DNA of 64,000 nucleotides from Acidimicrobiia bacterium (GCA_022827785.1 JAJEIM010000033.1:99729-163728); one strand, 5' to 3'; shown: positions 54,817-63,871, counted from the first letter of the stretch. The notes: generated by a model not told the origin, from the letters alone. Numbers and translations: made by a program.

Positions 54817-56982
54817 ATGGCGGCGATGCGCGACGGAACGTCCGGGCGGGGCTCCCGCATTCCCAGATGGCTCCTCGTGTCGGCGGCGGCGATGCTGGTG
54901 ACCTCCCCGTTGCTGGGGGTCGGCTTCCAGGGCGACCAGCGCACCTGGATGTTCATCGTCATGAACGAGACGGGCGGTAATCCATGGGAGGTCGTAGCCC
55001 GGACCGTCCGCAATATCGACTTCTTCCTGTCGGCCGGCAACTTCCGCCCGCTCGGGAGGATGCTCACCGATCTGGAGCATGTCCTCTACATGGAGATAGC
55101 TCTGGCATCGGGTGTCCCTCCGCATCTGGTCCACGGCTTCATCCGGCTGGGGATGGTCGCATTGCTCGCCGTGACCGCCCACCGCTTCCTGCAGGCTCTC
55201 GAACGATCCGCCGCATCCGGAGATCCGGGACCGGACCAACCATCTTCCAGCCGAGCGTCCGGCCTCGCCGGCATCCTGTTCCCGGTCGTGTTCGCGGCGG
55301 TACTGGTGGTCGTCGGCCTGCATCCGCTGGTGTTCTTCCCTTTCTGGTCGATCGCGGTGGTGGCGGCCATCATGGCGGTCCCGCTCGTCGTCGCCTCCGA
55401 CCGGGCGCTGGGCACACGATGGGCCTGGGACAGCCGCCACCGGCCGAGGGGCGAACTCCTCCGATCGGGCTTGATGGTCGTGCTCGGCGCCTCTCTCGCC
55501 ATGACCTACGACCTGCTCTATATCGTGCCTGCCGTCTGCCTGGTCCTGATCGGGGCGCGTGGCATCCTCGCCCGGATCGGGTGGCGGGATCTGCTGCGGT
55601 CGGTGGCGGCCGGCCGCTTCATTGCCTTGTGCGCGGGGTTCGTGGCGGTATTCCTGCCAACCCGCCTGGCCATCGCATCCCGCTGCCAGATCATGCGCTG
55701 CTCCCCGACCGCCGAAGTCGACGTGGCAGGACTGTCGCTCCAGACGGGCCTCTACCGGGCGGTAACCGGTCTTCCGGCCGCGAGCTGGTACGCAGGTAGG
55801 CGGAGGGCCACGGACACCGACCTGTCCCTGACGGGCCTGCTGGAGTTGCTCGGCGGTAGCTCGACGCTGCTCGTGGTGGCCTTGCTGATCGTGACAGCCG
55901 TCCTCGCATACAGGAGCTCGCTCAGGATCCGCATCGACAGGACCGTCCATCTCCGGCTGGGGACGGCATCGATCCTGGTCGGTCTGGTTCTGGTCGGGCT
56001 TCCCGCGTTGATGGTGAGCCTGACGCCGACCATCCAGAACACGTATCCCGACGCCATCGATGTGCCCTGGCGGGACACGCTCATGGTGCAGGTGGGATGG
56101 TCCCTGGCCATCACCGGGGTCCTCCTGCTAATCACATCCTTCGGGTGGTCCAAACCAGGTCGTTACAGTTTCCACATAACGCTAACCATTCTGTTTCTCA
56201 TATTACTGAGTGCTAGCATTATCACCTACCACACCAATCGCACAGCAGCACAGGATCACTACAGCCGACCTACAAGCGTCACAGACAGCCTCATATTTGA
56301 GACACTCGTTAATTTCAATAACAGCGGCCAGATGGAACGGGTGCGTTGTGACATTCTCGAGTCGTACAGGGACGTTCGAGACCGGGGCGTGGTCGCCGAC
56401 CTCAACATTCTGGCGAACTCGCTGTACGGCAGCGACTTCTGCGGCGACCACGAGTTCGTCGGCTCCACCGGCATCTTCGCCGACGACGATCAGAGCCCGT
56501 ACGAGCATGAGATCGATGTCTTCGCGGCCTCCGGAGTCACGGATGGATGCGGTTACCCGTGGCCGGAGCCGAGGGAGATCCTCTTCTTCTGCCCGGAAAG
56601 CCGCATTGCCGCCAGGCACATGGCGGTGTTCCTGAAGCGTCTGGCGACCCTGGAACTGATCGAACGCAAGGTCGTCAACACCTTCGAGGCGCAGTACGGG
56701 TCCGTTCCCGGCCATCCCCTGACGCGGGCGGACATGACCCTGTTCCTCCCCTACCTCTCCGACCACCTGGTCCCGGTCACCGATCCGGCGGGACTGTTCG
56801 CCGACATCGGGGACCAGCACCTCGCCGGGCATGCCGAAGCCGCCTACCACGAGGGGATCCTCGAGGGCTGCGCCACCGACCCACCGCTGTTCTGCCCGGA
56901 CGATCCACTCACCCGCGCCGAGGTCGCCTCGTTGCTCGTCCGGACCCTCGATCTCGAAGGACTCTCAGCGAACTTCGGATGA
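54817..56982 (+). CDS. Multi-TM protein ending in an SLH-like region
   Basis: 721 residues. The first approximately 480 hold about ten TM helices with a glycosyltransferase-family-39-like look, including an FQGDQRTWMFIVMNE early loop containing Asp and an RPLGRMLTDLEHVLY segment. The last approximately 200 residues carry SLH-like units: IDVFAASGVTDGCGYP, PLTRADMTLFLPYLSDH, PLTRAEVASLLVRTLDL. This links a membrane enzyme-like module to the wall-binding architecture of the neighbours. Around 56160-56340 the sequence is locally AT-richer than its flanks. A role in surface glycan or S-layer modification is inference. Confidence 0.7.
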   Translation: MAAMRDGTSGRGSRIPRWLLVSAAAMLVTSPLLGVGFQGDQRTWMFIVMNETGGNPWEVVARTVRNIDFFLSAGNFRPLGRMLTDLEHVLYMEIALASGVPPHLVHGFIRLGMVALLAVTAHRFLQALERSAASGDPGPDQPSSSRASGLAGILFPVVFAAVLVVVGLHPLVFFPFWSIAVVAAIMAVPLVVASDRALGTRWAWDSRHRPRGELLRSGLMVVLGASLAMTYDLLYIVPAVCLVLIGARGILARIGWRDLLRSVAAGRFIALCAGFVAVFLPTRLAIASRCQIMRCSPTAEVDVAGLSLQTGLYRAVTGLPAASWYAGRRRATDTDLSLTGLLELLGGSSTLLVVALLIVTAVLAYRSSLRIRIDRTVHLRLGTASILVGLVLVGLPALMVSLTPTIQNTYPDAIDVPWRDTLMVQVGWSLAITGVLLLITSFGWSKPGRYSFHITLTILFLILLSASIITYHTNRTAAQDHYSRPTSVTDSLIFETLVNFNNSGQMERVRCDILESYRDVRDRGVVADLNILANSLYGSDFCGDHEFVGSTGIFADDDQSPYEHEIDVFAASGVTDGCGYPWPEPREILFFCPESRIAARHMAVFLKRLATLELIERKVVNTFEAQYGSVPGHPLTRADMTLFLPYLSDHLVPVTDPAGLFADIGDQHLAGHAEAAYHEGILEGCATDPPLFCPDDPLTRAEVASLLVRTLDLEGLSANFG

Positions 56983-57048
56983 AGTCCTCGATGGAAACCC
57001 ACCTGGTCCCGGTTGGCGCGGGAACAGGGGGGTTGAACTTGGCGCACC

Positions 57049-57175
57049 GCCGCTATAAGTTGCTATCGCCAACACCGACGCAGGCCGGAAGCGGCTCGAA
57101 GGATCGGAGCGGCCACCGCGAGCGACGGGCAGCTTCGGGGGGCGAGTTGGTTGCGGTTCCGTAAGGGACCTGCTA
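57049..57175 (+). repeat. Dispersed repeat family, remnant R6
   Basis: About 127 bp related to the first part of R1/R2: TATAAGTTGCTATCGCCAA, a GCAGGCCGGAAG block and GGATCGGAGCGGCC. It is truncated and much more diverged. It lies downstream of the multi-TM/SLH gene. Confidence 0.5.
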
Positions 57176-57220
57176 GCAACAGAATCCAAGCGCCTAGCGG
57201 GCATTAGTAAAGGACACCTG

Positions 57221-57463
57221 ATGGCTACCACCAAAGAGGTCGAGCGCAACTACGAGGCGTTCCGTAGGTTGCTGCCCGAACTGATCAAGACCCACCCGGG
57301 GCAGTGCGCCCTGCTGAGGCATGGTCAGCTGATCGAGGTCTACCCAACGAGTCTCGAGGCGCGGTGGGAAGGAAGGCAGCGGTTCCCTAATCACGACTTC
57401 TCCATCCAGTCGATCAAGGCAAGCGACCTGGACTTGGGGTGGTACTCCCATGTTCAGCCATAG
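57221..57463 (+). CDS. Small protein of unknown function upstream of the retropepsin-like gene
   Basis: 80 residues opening MATTKEVERNYEAFRRLLPE with PNHDFSIQSIKASDLDLGWY at the C-terminus. It resembles small DUF5678-like companions but no firm family. The next gene starts 14 nt before its end, so the pair is translationally coupled and likely works together. Confidence 0.6.
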   Translation: MATTKEVERNYEAFRRLLPELIKTHPGQCALLRHGQLIEVYPTSLEARWEGRQRFPNHDFSIQSIKASDLDLGWYSHVQP

Positions 57464-57869
57464 CGGGACGTGGGACGCCGGAACCGGACCGCTCGTCGAG
57501 GTGGGGTTGTTTTCCGGACCTACCGGCTGGCATTCGCCAAAGGAGATACCCCGCTTTCGAGCCCTGATTGACACCGGGGCAGAAGAGACGTGCGTATCGC
57601 GTACGGCTACCGCCTCTCTCGGGATACGGGATAATCCCATCGGCCTCCGCTCGGTGGTTTCGCCCTCCGGTAGGGCACGGCTGAACGTCTACGAGATGCA
57701 CCTGGTGTTCTTCATAACCCCTACCGTTACCCAGATACTGGAGATGGAGGTGGCGGAGACCAAGACCGACTCCCACGACTGGGACGTCCTGTTGGGCCGT
57801 GACGTTTTGTCACGTGCCATGTTCACGATGGACTTCGGGGGTCGGTTCGCCGTTGGCCTGGTCCGATGA
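57450..57869 (+). CDS. Retropepsin-like aspartic protease
   Basis: 139 residues. ALIDTGAEETCVSR (about residue 39) has the D-T-G active-site triad of retroviral-type aspartic proteases, and VLLGRDVLSRAMFTMDF (about 113) matches the flap-following LLGxDxL motif. Such single-domain proteins must dimerise to be active. Coupled with the small upstream protein by a 14-nt overlap. Cellular role unknown. Confidence 0.8.
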   Translation: MFSHSGTWDAGTGPLVEVGLFSGPTGWHSPKEIPRFRALIDTGAEETCVSRTATASLGIRDNPIGLRSVVSPSGRARLNVYEMHLVFFITPTVTQILEMEVAETKTDSHDWDVLLGRDVLSRAMFTMDFGGRFAVGLVR

Positions 57870-57899
57870 CCGTCTTCTCGACCTGGTCGGCCGGCTGGT

Positions 57900-58414
57900 C
57901 TACTGTGCCGTGACCCTCTGTGGCGTTGCCGAAGTGTCGGCTCCCGGACCTGCACGTTCATCACGCAGCACAATCGCCAGCACGTCAAGGACCTCTTCGT
58001 TGGTGACGCCATCCTGATAGGCGACCGCCTCTAACTGTGCCTCGAACTGTCCGGCAGGCCTGTATTCGTACCGGACATACTCGAAGGCGAAATCCTGGAT
58101 CCGATACGGAGCCCTGCCCTAACCCTCTCCCGTAGCGCTCCGGCTTGGTTCACGGCCCACTTGCGAGCACCGATCTGTTTGGCCACCTCGTCACCGAGAG
58201 CGGTTAGCCGTACGGGGCTGCCTCGGTCAAGGGTCTTGGATGGAAGACGTTGGAAGATCTTCTTGATGTCGGCCCGGATTTCGCGCATGAACTCGCTGAC
58301 CTCTGATTTGTGTTCGTTGACGCCACCGATCCACATCAGGAGTCGGCCTGCAGCCGTGGCTACGGCTAGCGCCAGGACCACAATCGATGCCGGGTGCATG
58401 AGGATCTCAGACAT
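57900..58414 (-). pseudogene. Small TM protein with C-terminal domain, frameshifted
   Basis: From the ATG at 58414 (GGGAGG upstream): MSEILMHP, a TM helix (about 8-28), FMREIRADIKKIFQRLP and PVRLTALGDEVAKQIGARKW. Continuation in the minus-one frame gives IQDFAFEYVRYEY, EAVAYQDGVTNEEVLDVLAIVLRDER and a stop at 57900-57902. The frame change lies between 58101 and 58124, and one missing base would restore a continuous protein of about 170 residues. A second single-base defect in the region after hipA, so assembly error is a live alternative to genuine decay. Family of unknown function. Confidence 0.65.
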
Positions 58415-58607
58415 GAACAAGCCTCCCTTCTAGAAAGGGTAGAAGAAGCATGGCAGGAAGGTGTGCCCTCAGCTCGGGATTGGCCGGGCGTTCGCGGTGA
58501 CTGCGGTCACGGCAACTCCTCTCGCTGAACGCTCTCCCGGGACTATCAGGGTGGTGGGTGGGGGTGACTAGTGCCTTGGCCGGGCCGTGCAGGGTGCGGC
58601 TCAGGTC

Positions 58608-58667
58608 GAAGTCGGTGAACGCCTGATCGGAGGCATCCGGTAGCTCGAACCCGGCCGGGCCCGCCGC
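58608..58667 (-). pseudogene. SLH-gene fragment next to the tandem array
   Basis: Sixty bases match 60902-60961 inside SLH gene B with six differences. They encode a piece of an SLH motif region. No more of the gene is visible; the tandem array begins 6 nt later. It looks like the scar of a lost SLH paralogue. Confidence 0.7.
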
Positions 58668-58672
58668 GGTGT

Positions 58673-59120
58673 CCTGAACCTAAGGCTCACAACGGAGTGA
58701 GACACGTCCTGAACCTAAGGCTCACAACGAGGTACAGCACACCCCGAACCTAAGGCTCACAACGAGGTACAGCACACCCCGAACCTAAGGCTCACAAGGG
58801 AGTCAGACGCGTCCTGAACCTAAGGCTCACAAGGGAGTCAGACGCGTCCTGAACCTAAGGCTCACAAGAGGAGTCAGACGCGTCCTGAACCTAAGGCTCA
58901 CAAGAGGAGTCAGGCGCGTCCTGAACCTAAGGCTCACCAGAGGAGTCAGGCGCGTCCTGAACCTAAGGCTCACAACGGAGTGAGACACGTCCTGAACCTA
59001 AGGTTCGCAAGAGGAGTCAGGCGCGTCCTGAACCTAAGGTTCGCAAGAGGAGTCAGGCGCGTCCTGAACCTAAGGTTCGCAAGAGGAGTCAGGCGCGTCC
59101 TGAACCTAAGGTTCGCAAGG
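58673..59120. repeat. Tandem array of 35-36 bp units, 13 copies of a GAACCTAAGG core
   Basis: Thirteen copies of GAACCTAAGG(C/T)TC-- with about 22-bp intervening sequence that is also repeated, not unique. Unit variants (AAGGGAGTCAGACGCGTCCT, AAGAGGAGTCAGGCGCGTCCT, AACGAGGTACAGCACACCCC) occur in runs, indicating local expansion. The last four copies switch GGCTCAC to GGTTCGC, making a perfect GAACC/GGTTC palindrome. It is downstream of SLH gene B. Not a CRISPR array. It lies about 75 bp past the end of gene B. Confidence 0.9.
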
Positions 59121-59194
59121 GGGGTGGGCGCCGGGGGGTGGCCCAGGAGCTGGGGCCTGGGGGGCCGCGGCTCCTGGGGTGGGGGTCCGGGGGG

Positions 59195-61336
59195 TTAGGG
59201 GGCGGGGAGGGTGTAGGTGTTGGGTTGGCCGTCCGGGGTTATTTGGAAGGTGAGGGTGGCACCTACCTTGAGGGTGTCGCGGAAGGTGGAGATGCGGACC
59301 CTCTCGTCGCCGATCTCGAAGCGGTCGGCGGGGGTGTAGTCGACAAGCCAGACGTCATTACTGGCCACTATTACGGCGCGGTTGTTTGCTGGGTCTGTTA
59401 CTACTACTTCTCCGGAGCCGGTGGTGTTGGCGGGGATGGGGGCGGCCCAGTACTGGCTGGCGGTCGCCTCCAGGTCGCCGGAGCGGGCGGTGATCATCTC
59501 GATATTGCCGGAGCCGGCGTCGCGGCGGTAGTCGAAGGTGGCCACGCCTGCCACGTTGGTCCTGCGGTTGATGCTGTTGGGTGTCACGGAGGGGTCGGTT
59601 GACGTGAACATGATGGTCTCGCCGCGGCCCGCTCCAGACCCGTACTGGTCGGTGAGTTTGGCCCGCACCCGGCTGCTCGCGCCGAGGCCCTCCGACGTGG
59701 CAGCCACGTACTGCTCCGTCACAGACAGGGTGAGGGTGGTAGCCACACTTTCCTCGTCGGACCAGTCGAGCAGGGGATCCTGGCTGTTACCGTCGTCGGC
59801 CAGCATCCTGAGGGTGGTCCGGTCGCTTACCTCCAGCCCGGCGCTGTCCAGAAAATCGAGGTCCAGCCGGGCGACGTCTCCCACATCCTCCTTCTTGGGG
59901 TTCGGATCCGGGTTGCGGAAGCTGAGCTCGACGGTGCCGTCCGGACCGGTCTCCAGGGAGAAGGTACGAGGGCCGGCGGTGCGCCCGTTCTTCGACTGCT
60001 CCGCACGGACGCTGAACTTCACGCCGGGCTTAGCTACCGGGTCACCGTTCGCGTCCACCAGCCGGAAGGTGAAGGTTACCGTGTCGCCGAGGCGGCGCTT
60101 CTGCGCGGTGGGGGGCATGTCGTCGGTGACCTCCAGGGCAACCGGAGTGCCGAGGCTCCTGACATCGTGGACCGCCGCCGTGCCGGCATCGTTGTCGTAC
60201 ACGGCGCCGCTGGGACCTCGCCAGGCCCAGACCCGCAACGCGCCGACATCCTCCGCCAGGTCCATGTCGATCCGTAGGTACCCGGAGGCGCTCGTAGCGC
60301 TGTCGGAGCTATCCATGACGCAGGCCCGTCCGAGCCCTACGGCCGTGGAGACATGGCTGGTGCACCGGCCGGAATCGTCGAAGGCCTTGTCGGGGTTCGT
60401 AGACACGAAGACGTCGAGCGCCCTGGCCGCCCGGGGTTGGTGGTTGTCGTCCCGGTAGGAGACCGACACGGTGACGTCGGAGTCCCCGGAGAGGGCCGGT
60501 TCGGCAGCCTGGATGGTCAACCCGGCAGGCCGGGCATGGGTGTGGGCCAGCGTGCGGCTGATGAACACGGCCATCTGCCCCCGTGTCACCTCCCTGGCGG
60601 GCGAGAAGGTGAAGGCGGAGGTGCCTTGGGTCACACCCAGTTCGTAGATCTTGCGGATGGCAGCGCGGGTCCTGAAGTCAACCGAGGCCACGTCCGTGAA
60701 GTGGTCGTCGTCGGGCTCGATCGTATCGATGTCCGTGCCTCCCGGGCCGGTCGGCGCCGCGCTGAGGAAACGGGCCAGCCACAGCGCCATCAGGTTGCGG
60801 GTGACCGGGCTGTGCGGGTCGAAGGTGGTGGCCGAGGTTCCTTCCATTATTCCGAGCTCGACCAGCTGGTTGATGGCGTCCTGGCTGCTGGACGCGACGT
60901 CGAGGTCGGTGAACCCCTGATCGGAGGCTTCCGGTAGCTCGACCCCGGCCGGTCCGGCCGCCCGCGCCAGGAACAGGGCCATCTGCCGGCGGGTCACCGG
61001 CTGCTGGGGCGAGAACAATCCCAGCTCCGGGTTGGTCCCGAAAGTGATCTCGTAGTGAGCGAGGCAGTCGGCCGCTTCCTTGGCGAAGCTACCCTCCGTG
61101 TCGCGGAAGCCCGCCGACTCGAGAGCAGAGCCCACGCAAGCCGAGAGCCGAGCCGGGTGGTCCGGAACACCGACCACACCATGGACCGGCGCGGCAGGGA
61201 CCAACAGGAGGGAACCCGTAAGCGCCACGGCAGCCAGCGGTATCAACCACCGGCGGCATGCCCTTCCCCTTCCGGGGAGGCTTGCTGCCGATCGAAGACC
61301 GGCGTCCGGCACCGACGGAAACACCCGGAACTTCAC
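59195..61336 (-). CDS. SLH-domain surface protein B with Ig-like domains
   Basis: 713 residues from the GTG at 61336, preceded by GAGAGGAG; a longer frame upstream lacks a ribosome-binding site. Signal peptide (LIPLAAVALTGSLLLVPAAPVHG), then three SLH motifs (FRDTEGSFAKEAADCLAHYE, FTDLDVASSSQDAI, FTDVASVDFRTRAAIRK) with PVTRRQMALFLARAA-type halves. The LAHTHARPAGLTIQ linker and two or three Ig-like domains follow (RVRAKLTDQYGSGAGRGETI near 565). C-terminus ends QPNTYTLPAP. Two Cys are conserved with its paralogues A and C in the first SLH motif. Wall-anchored adhesin or S-layer component by family. Confidence 0.88.
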   Translation of the reverse strand: MKFRVFPSVPDAGLRSAASLPGRGRACRRWLIPLAAVALTGSLLLVPAAPVHGVVGVPDHPARLSACVGSALESAGFRDTEGSFAKEAADCLAHYEITFGTNPELGLFSPQQPVTRRQMALFLARAAGPAGVELPEASDQGFTDLDVASSSQDAINQLVELGIMEGTSATTFDPHSPVTRNLMALWLARFLSAAPTGPGGTDIDTIEPDDDHFTDVASVDFRTRAAIRKIYELGVTQGTSAFTFSPAREVTRGQMAVFISRTLAHTHARPAGLTIQAAEPALSGDSDVTVSVSYRDDNHQPRAARALDVFVSTNPDKAFDDSGRCTSHVSTAVGLGRACVMDSSDSATSASGYLRIDMDLAEDVGALRVWAWRGPSGAVYDNDAGTAAVHDVRSLGTPVALEVTDDMPPTAQKRRLGDTVTFTFRLVDANGDPVAKPGVKFSVRAEQSKNGRTAGPRTFSLETGPDGTVELSFRNPDPNPKKEDVGDVARLDLDFLDSAGLEVSDRTTLRMLADDGNSQDPLLDWSDEESVATTLTLSVTEQYVAATSEGLGASSRVRAKLTDQYGSGAGRGETIMFTSTDPSVTPNSINRRTNVAGVATFDYRRDAGSGNIEMITARSGDLEATASQYWAAPIPANTTGSGEVVVTDPANNRAVIVASNDVWLVDYTPADRFEIGDERVRISTFRDTLKVGATLTFQITPDGQPNTYTLPAP

Positions 61337-61407
61337 GGGGTCACTCCTCTCCTCGTGCTTGGTGACATGGTAGGCCACCCGGAACACCTGTGAAGCTGCT
61401 TCGCGCC

Positions 61408-61455
61408 GAACCTAAGGCTCAGAGCGAACTGTGGAACATCGTGAACCTAAGGTTC
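61408..61455. repeat. Two GAACCTAAGG palindromic units downstream of SLH gene C
   Basis: GAACCTAAGGCTCAG at 61408 and GAACCTAAGGTTC (perfect 5-3-5 dyad) at 61443. Same core as the tandem array and the elements after gene A, again directly 3' of an SLH gene (gene C ends at 61527). Possible terminator or 3'-UTR element. Confidence 0.6.
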
Positions 61456-61526
61456 GGAGGTTAGGGAGGGGGTGCGGGGGAACCGGAAGGATCCCCCGCA
61501 CCTGGGTGGGTGGGGTGGCGTGGCTG

Positions 61527-63656
61527 TTACAGCGTGTAGGTGTTCACGTCGCCAGAGCTGACGCCGGTTATGTTCACGTCGATGGTGAGGCTCCCGATGG
61601 TTCCATCGGCCTGGGCATCGGCCAGAGCTTCCTTGAAGGCCTCGTAGCCGATCGGCAGCGCCGTGCCGGTGGCATCGTCGAAGAAGTGGTCGAATGCGTC
61701 GAAGGTGATCGCGTACAGATTACCGTCGTTCACGCCTCCGGTGACTTGGAACACCAACGTATCCGTATCCGCGTCATAGTGGCGGATCGTGACACCCGCT
61801 TCGACCAAGTTCCGGGGAGTGTCGTTGACCCAGTAGTGCTTGACCGTTTCGCTACAGGAAGTGCAGTCCTTGACGAAGGCATTGATCGTCTCGATCATCG
61901 AGGCGTTCGAGTTCCGGACGTAGGAGACCGTAGCCACTCCCCGCCTGCTGGTGGTCTTGCGGTGAGCGTTCTGGGCCTCATCGAGGTTCTGGGTATTGTC
62001 TTCGTTCAATTTCGAGTACAAGCCGTGCTCATCGTCAGACACGAAGTGGACCCGCTCACCGCGTACCGGGTCGCCGTACTGGTCGAGCAGGGTGGCGGTT
62101 ACACGGTTATGGGCGCTTCCTGTGGCGGTGGCTCGGCCGTAGACCGAACTCTGTTCGAGCAGCACGGTCCAAGGTTCGGGGTCGTCGTCCGACCACTCCA
62201 GCCGGCCGGCCGTGACCTCCACTTTCGTCTTGTCCGTCACCCGCGTGTTGTAGTCAGACCTCAGCACGTCGAGGTTGAGGTACCCGTGAGGATCGTTGCT
62301 GTCCGAGTCGGGGTCGGTGATCCGGAAGGCGAGCTGCACCCGGCCCGAGGAATCAGTGCTGTGGGTCCTGACCCGTTCTGGACCCCGGCGGCCGTCGTTC
62401 CACTCCTCGGAACGGATGCGGATCTCGGCGTCCTCCACGGCTACCGGATTGAGGTCCTCGTCCACCACTTGGAAGGTGAAGGTGACGGTCGTCCCGAACG
62501 GGAGCCGCTGCGCGCCCTTGGGCATGTCGTCGGTGATCAGGAACCCGTTGGGGCTCTTGGAAACGGCGAAGTCCAGGGAGGCGTGGTCGGTGCTGCCGAT
62601 ATCGAAGCGATCGTTTCGGTCACCGGTCCAGGCGTACACCGTCAGGCTTTCCGGAATCTCCATGGTGTAGAACAGGTTGCCGTCGCCGTCGGTGGTCTCA
62701 TCGCCGAGGTCGATGACGCACCGGTTGTTGCCCGCCTCGATGATCGCCTTGCTGCTGCATCGACCGCTGGAGGTGAATCCTTCATCACTCGAGGCCACGT
62801 AGAAGAGGTCGATTGAAGCGTCGACCACGGGCTCGTGGTTCTCGTCCCGCAGCGACACCACCAGGTCGGCAGTGTCGTCGGCGGTGACCGAGGTGTCCTC
62901 CGTCTGCATGGTGAGGCCGGCCGGTCGGGCATTGGTGTGGGCCAGCATGCGGCTGAGGAACCGGGCCATCTGGCCCCGGGTAACCGGATCGTTGGGACTG
63001 TAGGTGGTGGGCGTGGTGCCCTGTGTCACCCCCAACTCGTATATGAGCCGGATGGCGGTGAAAGGATCGTGGGGAATCTGCTCGATATCGGTGAACACCC
63101 GGTCGTCCGGTACGACCGATCCGACGTCCACACCGCCCTCGCCAACCGGCGCCAGATCCAGGAAGCGGGTGAAGAACTGGGCCATCTGGCGCCGGTTGAC
63201 CACGCGGTCGGGCACGTAGGTCGTCGGGGTTCTACCCAGGGTGATTTCCAGTTGGGCGAGCTGGTTGATGGAGTCCCTCGTCTCGCGGGGCAGGTGGCCG
63301 ATGTCGTCGAACCCCTGATCCCGGACCCGGGGCACGTCGATACCGGCGGGGCCGGCCGCCCGGATCAGGATCACTGCCATCTGCTCACGGGTCACGCCAT
63401 CGTCGGGATCGAAGGTTGTAGAAGAGGTACCCGACATGATGCCGTAGTGGACCATGCAGCTGATGGCCTGCCTGGCAGAACTCCCCGATACGTCGGAGAA
63501 GTCCACGGTTCCTATGGCCGAGGGCACGCATGCGGTGTAGAGGGGGAGGTCGTCCGGCTCCCCGTTCTTGGCGGCGGCGGGCAATACCGGCAGGGCCAGG
63601 AGCGTCGCAACAAGAGACAGCAGGGCCAGTACGGCCAACGGTGAACGCCTCGACAT
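61527..63656 (-). CDS. SLH-domain surface protein C with Ig-like domains
   Basis: 709 residues from the ATG at 63656 (AAGGAGCGAGAAG upstream). Signal peptide (LALLSLVATLLALPVLPAAA), three SLH motifs (FSDVSGSSARQAISCMVHYG, FDDIGHLPRETRDSINQL, FTDIEQIPHDPFTA), linker LAHTNARPAGLTMQTED, then Ig-like domains with YAWTGDRNDRFDIG and VTATLLDQYGDPVRGERVHF. C-terminus ends GDVNTYTL. The mid-protein C-x-x-C pair in VKDCTSCSE is unique among the paralogues here. Wall-anchored adhesin by family. Confidence 0.88.
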   Translation of the reverse strand: MSRRSPLAVLALLSLVATLLALPVLPAAAKNGEPDDLPLYTACVPSAIGTVDFSDVSGSSARQAISCMVHYGIMSGTSSTTFDPDDGVTREQMAVILIRAAGPAGIDVPRVRDQGFDDIGHLPRETRDSINQLAQLEITLGRTPTTYVPDRVVNRRQMAQFFTRFLDLAPVGEGGVDVGSVVPDDRVFTDIEQIPHDPFTAIRLIYELGVTQGTTPTTYSPNDPVTRGQMARFLSRMLAHTNARPAGLTMQTEDTSVTADDTADLVVSLRDENHEPVVDASIDLFYVASSDEGFTSSGRCSSKAIIEAGNNRCVIDLGDETTDGDGNLFYTMEIPESLTVYAWTGDRNDRFDIGSTDHASLDFAVSKSPNGFLITDDMPKGAQRLPFGTTVTFTFQVVDEDLNPVAVEDAEIRIRSEEWNDGRRGPERVRTHSTDSSGRVQLAFRITDPDSDSNDPHGYLNLDVLRSDYNTRVTDKTKVEVTAGRLEWSDDDPEPWTVLLEQSSVYGRATATGSAHNRVTATLLDQYGDPVRGERVHFVSDDEHGLYSKLNEDNTQNLDEAQNAHRKTTSRRGVATVSYVRNSNASMIETINAFVKDCTSCSETVKHYWVNDTPRNLVEAGVTIRHYDADTDTLVFQVTGGVNDGNLYAITFDAFDHFFDDATGTALPIGYEAFKEALADAQADGTIGSLTIDVNITGVSSGDVNTYTL

Positions 63657-63800
63657 CAGCTTCTCGCTCCTTGCCCGTGGACTAGCCACCCAGCCTAACG
63701 GAGAAACCGCCATATTCGTGGTAACTCAAAGGATCGCCGAGCTGGGAAGGCGTCAGCGCAGGAAGTTGGGAAGGGTGCGGTTGAACAGGGCCCGAACGCG

Positions 63801-63830
63801 GGAGGGTCCCGGCGAATGCCGGGACCCTCC
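63801..63830. terminator. Strong 13-bp hairpin downstream of partial SLH gene D
   Basis: A perfect 13-bp stem GGAGGGTCCCGGC with GCCGGGACCCTCC around a 4-nt GAAT loop, about 40 nt past the stop of gene D on the minus strand. A second, smaller hairpin (GCTCCT/AGGAGC) lies between. No U-tract. Most likely the terminator of gene D. Confidence 0.75.
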
Positions 63831-63871
63831 GTACTCTTGGCTCCTGTAAAGGAGCTAACCAACCGCTACTC

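Noticed and set aside
58673..59120. Possible CRISPR array
   Set aside because: Sequences between the cores are themselves repeated and not unique spacers, units are 35-36 bp in total, and there are no cas genes.
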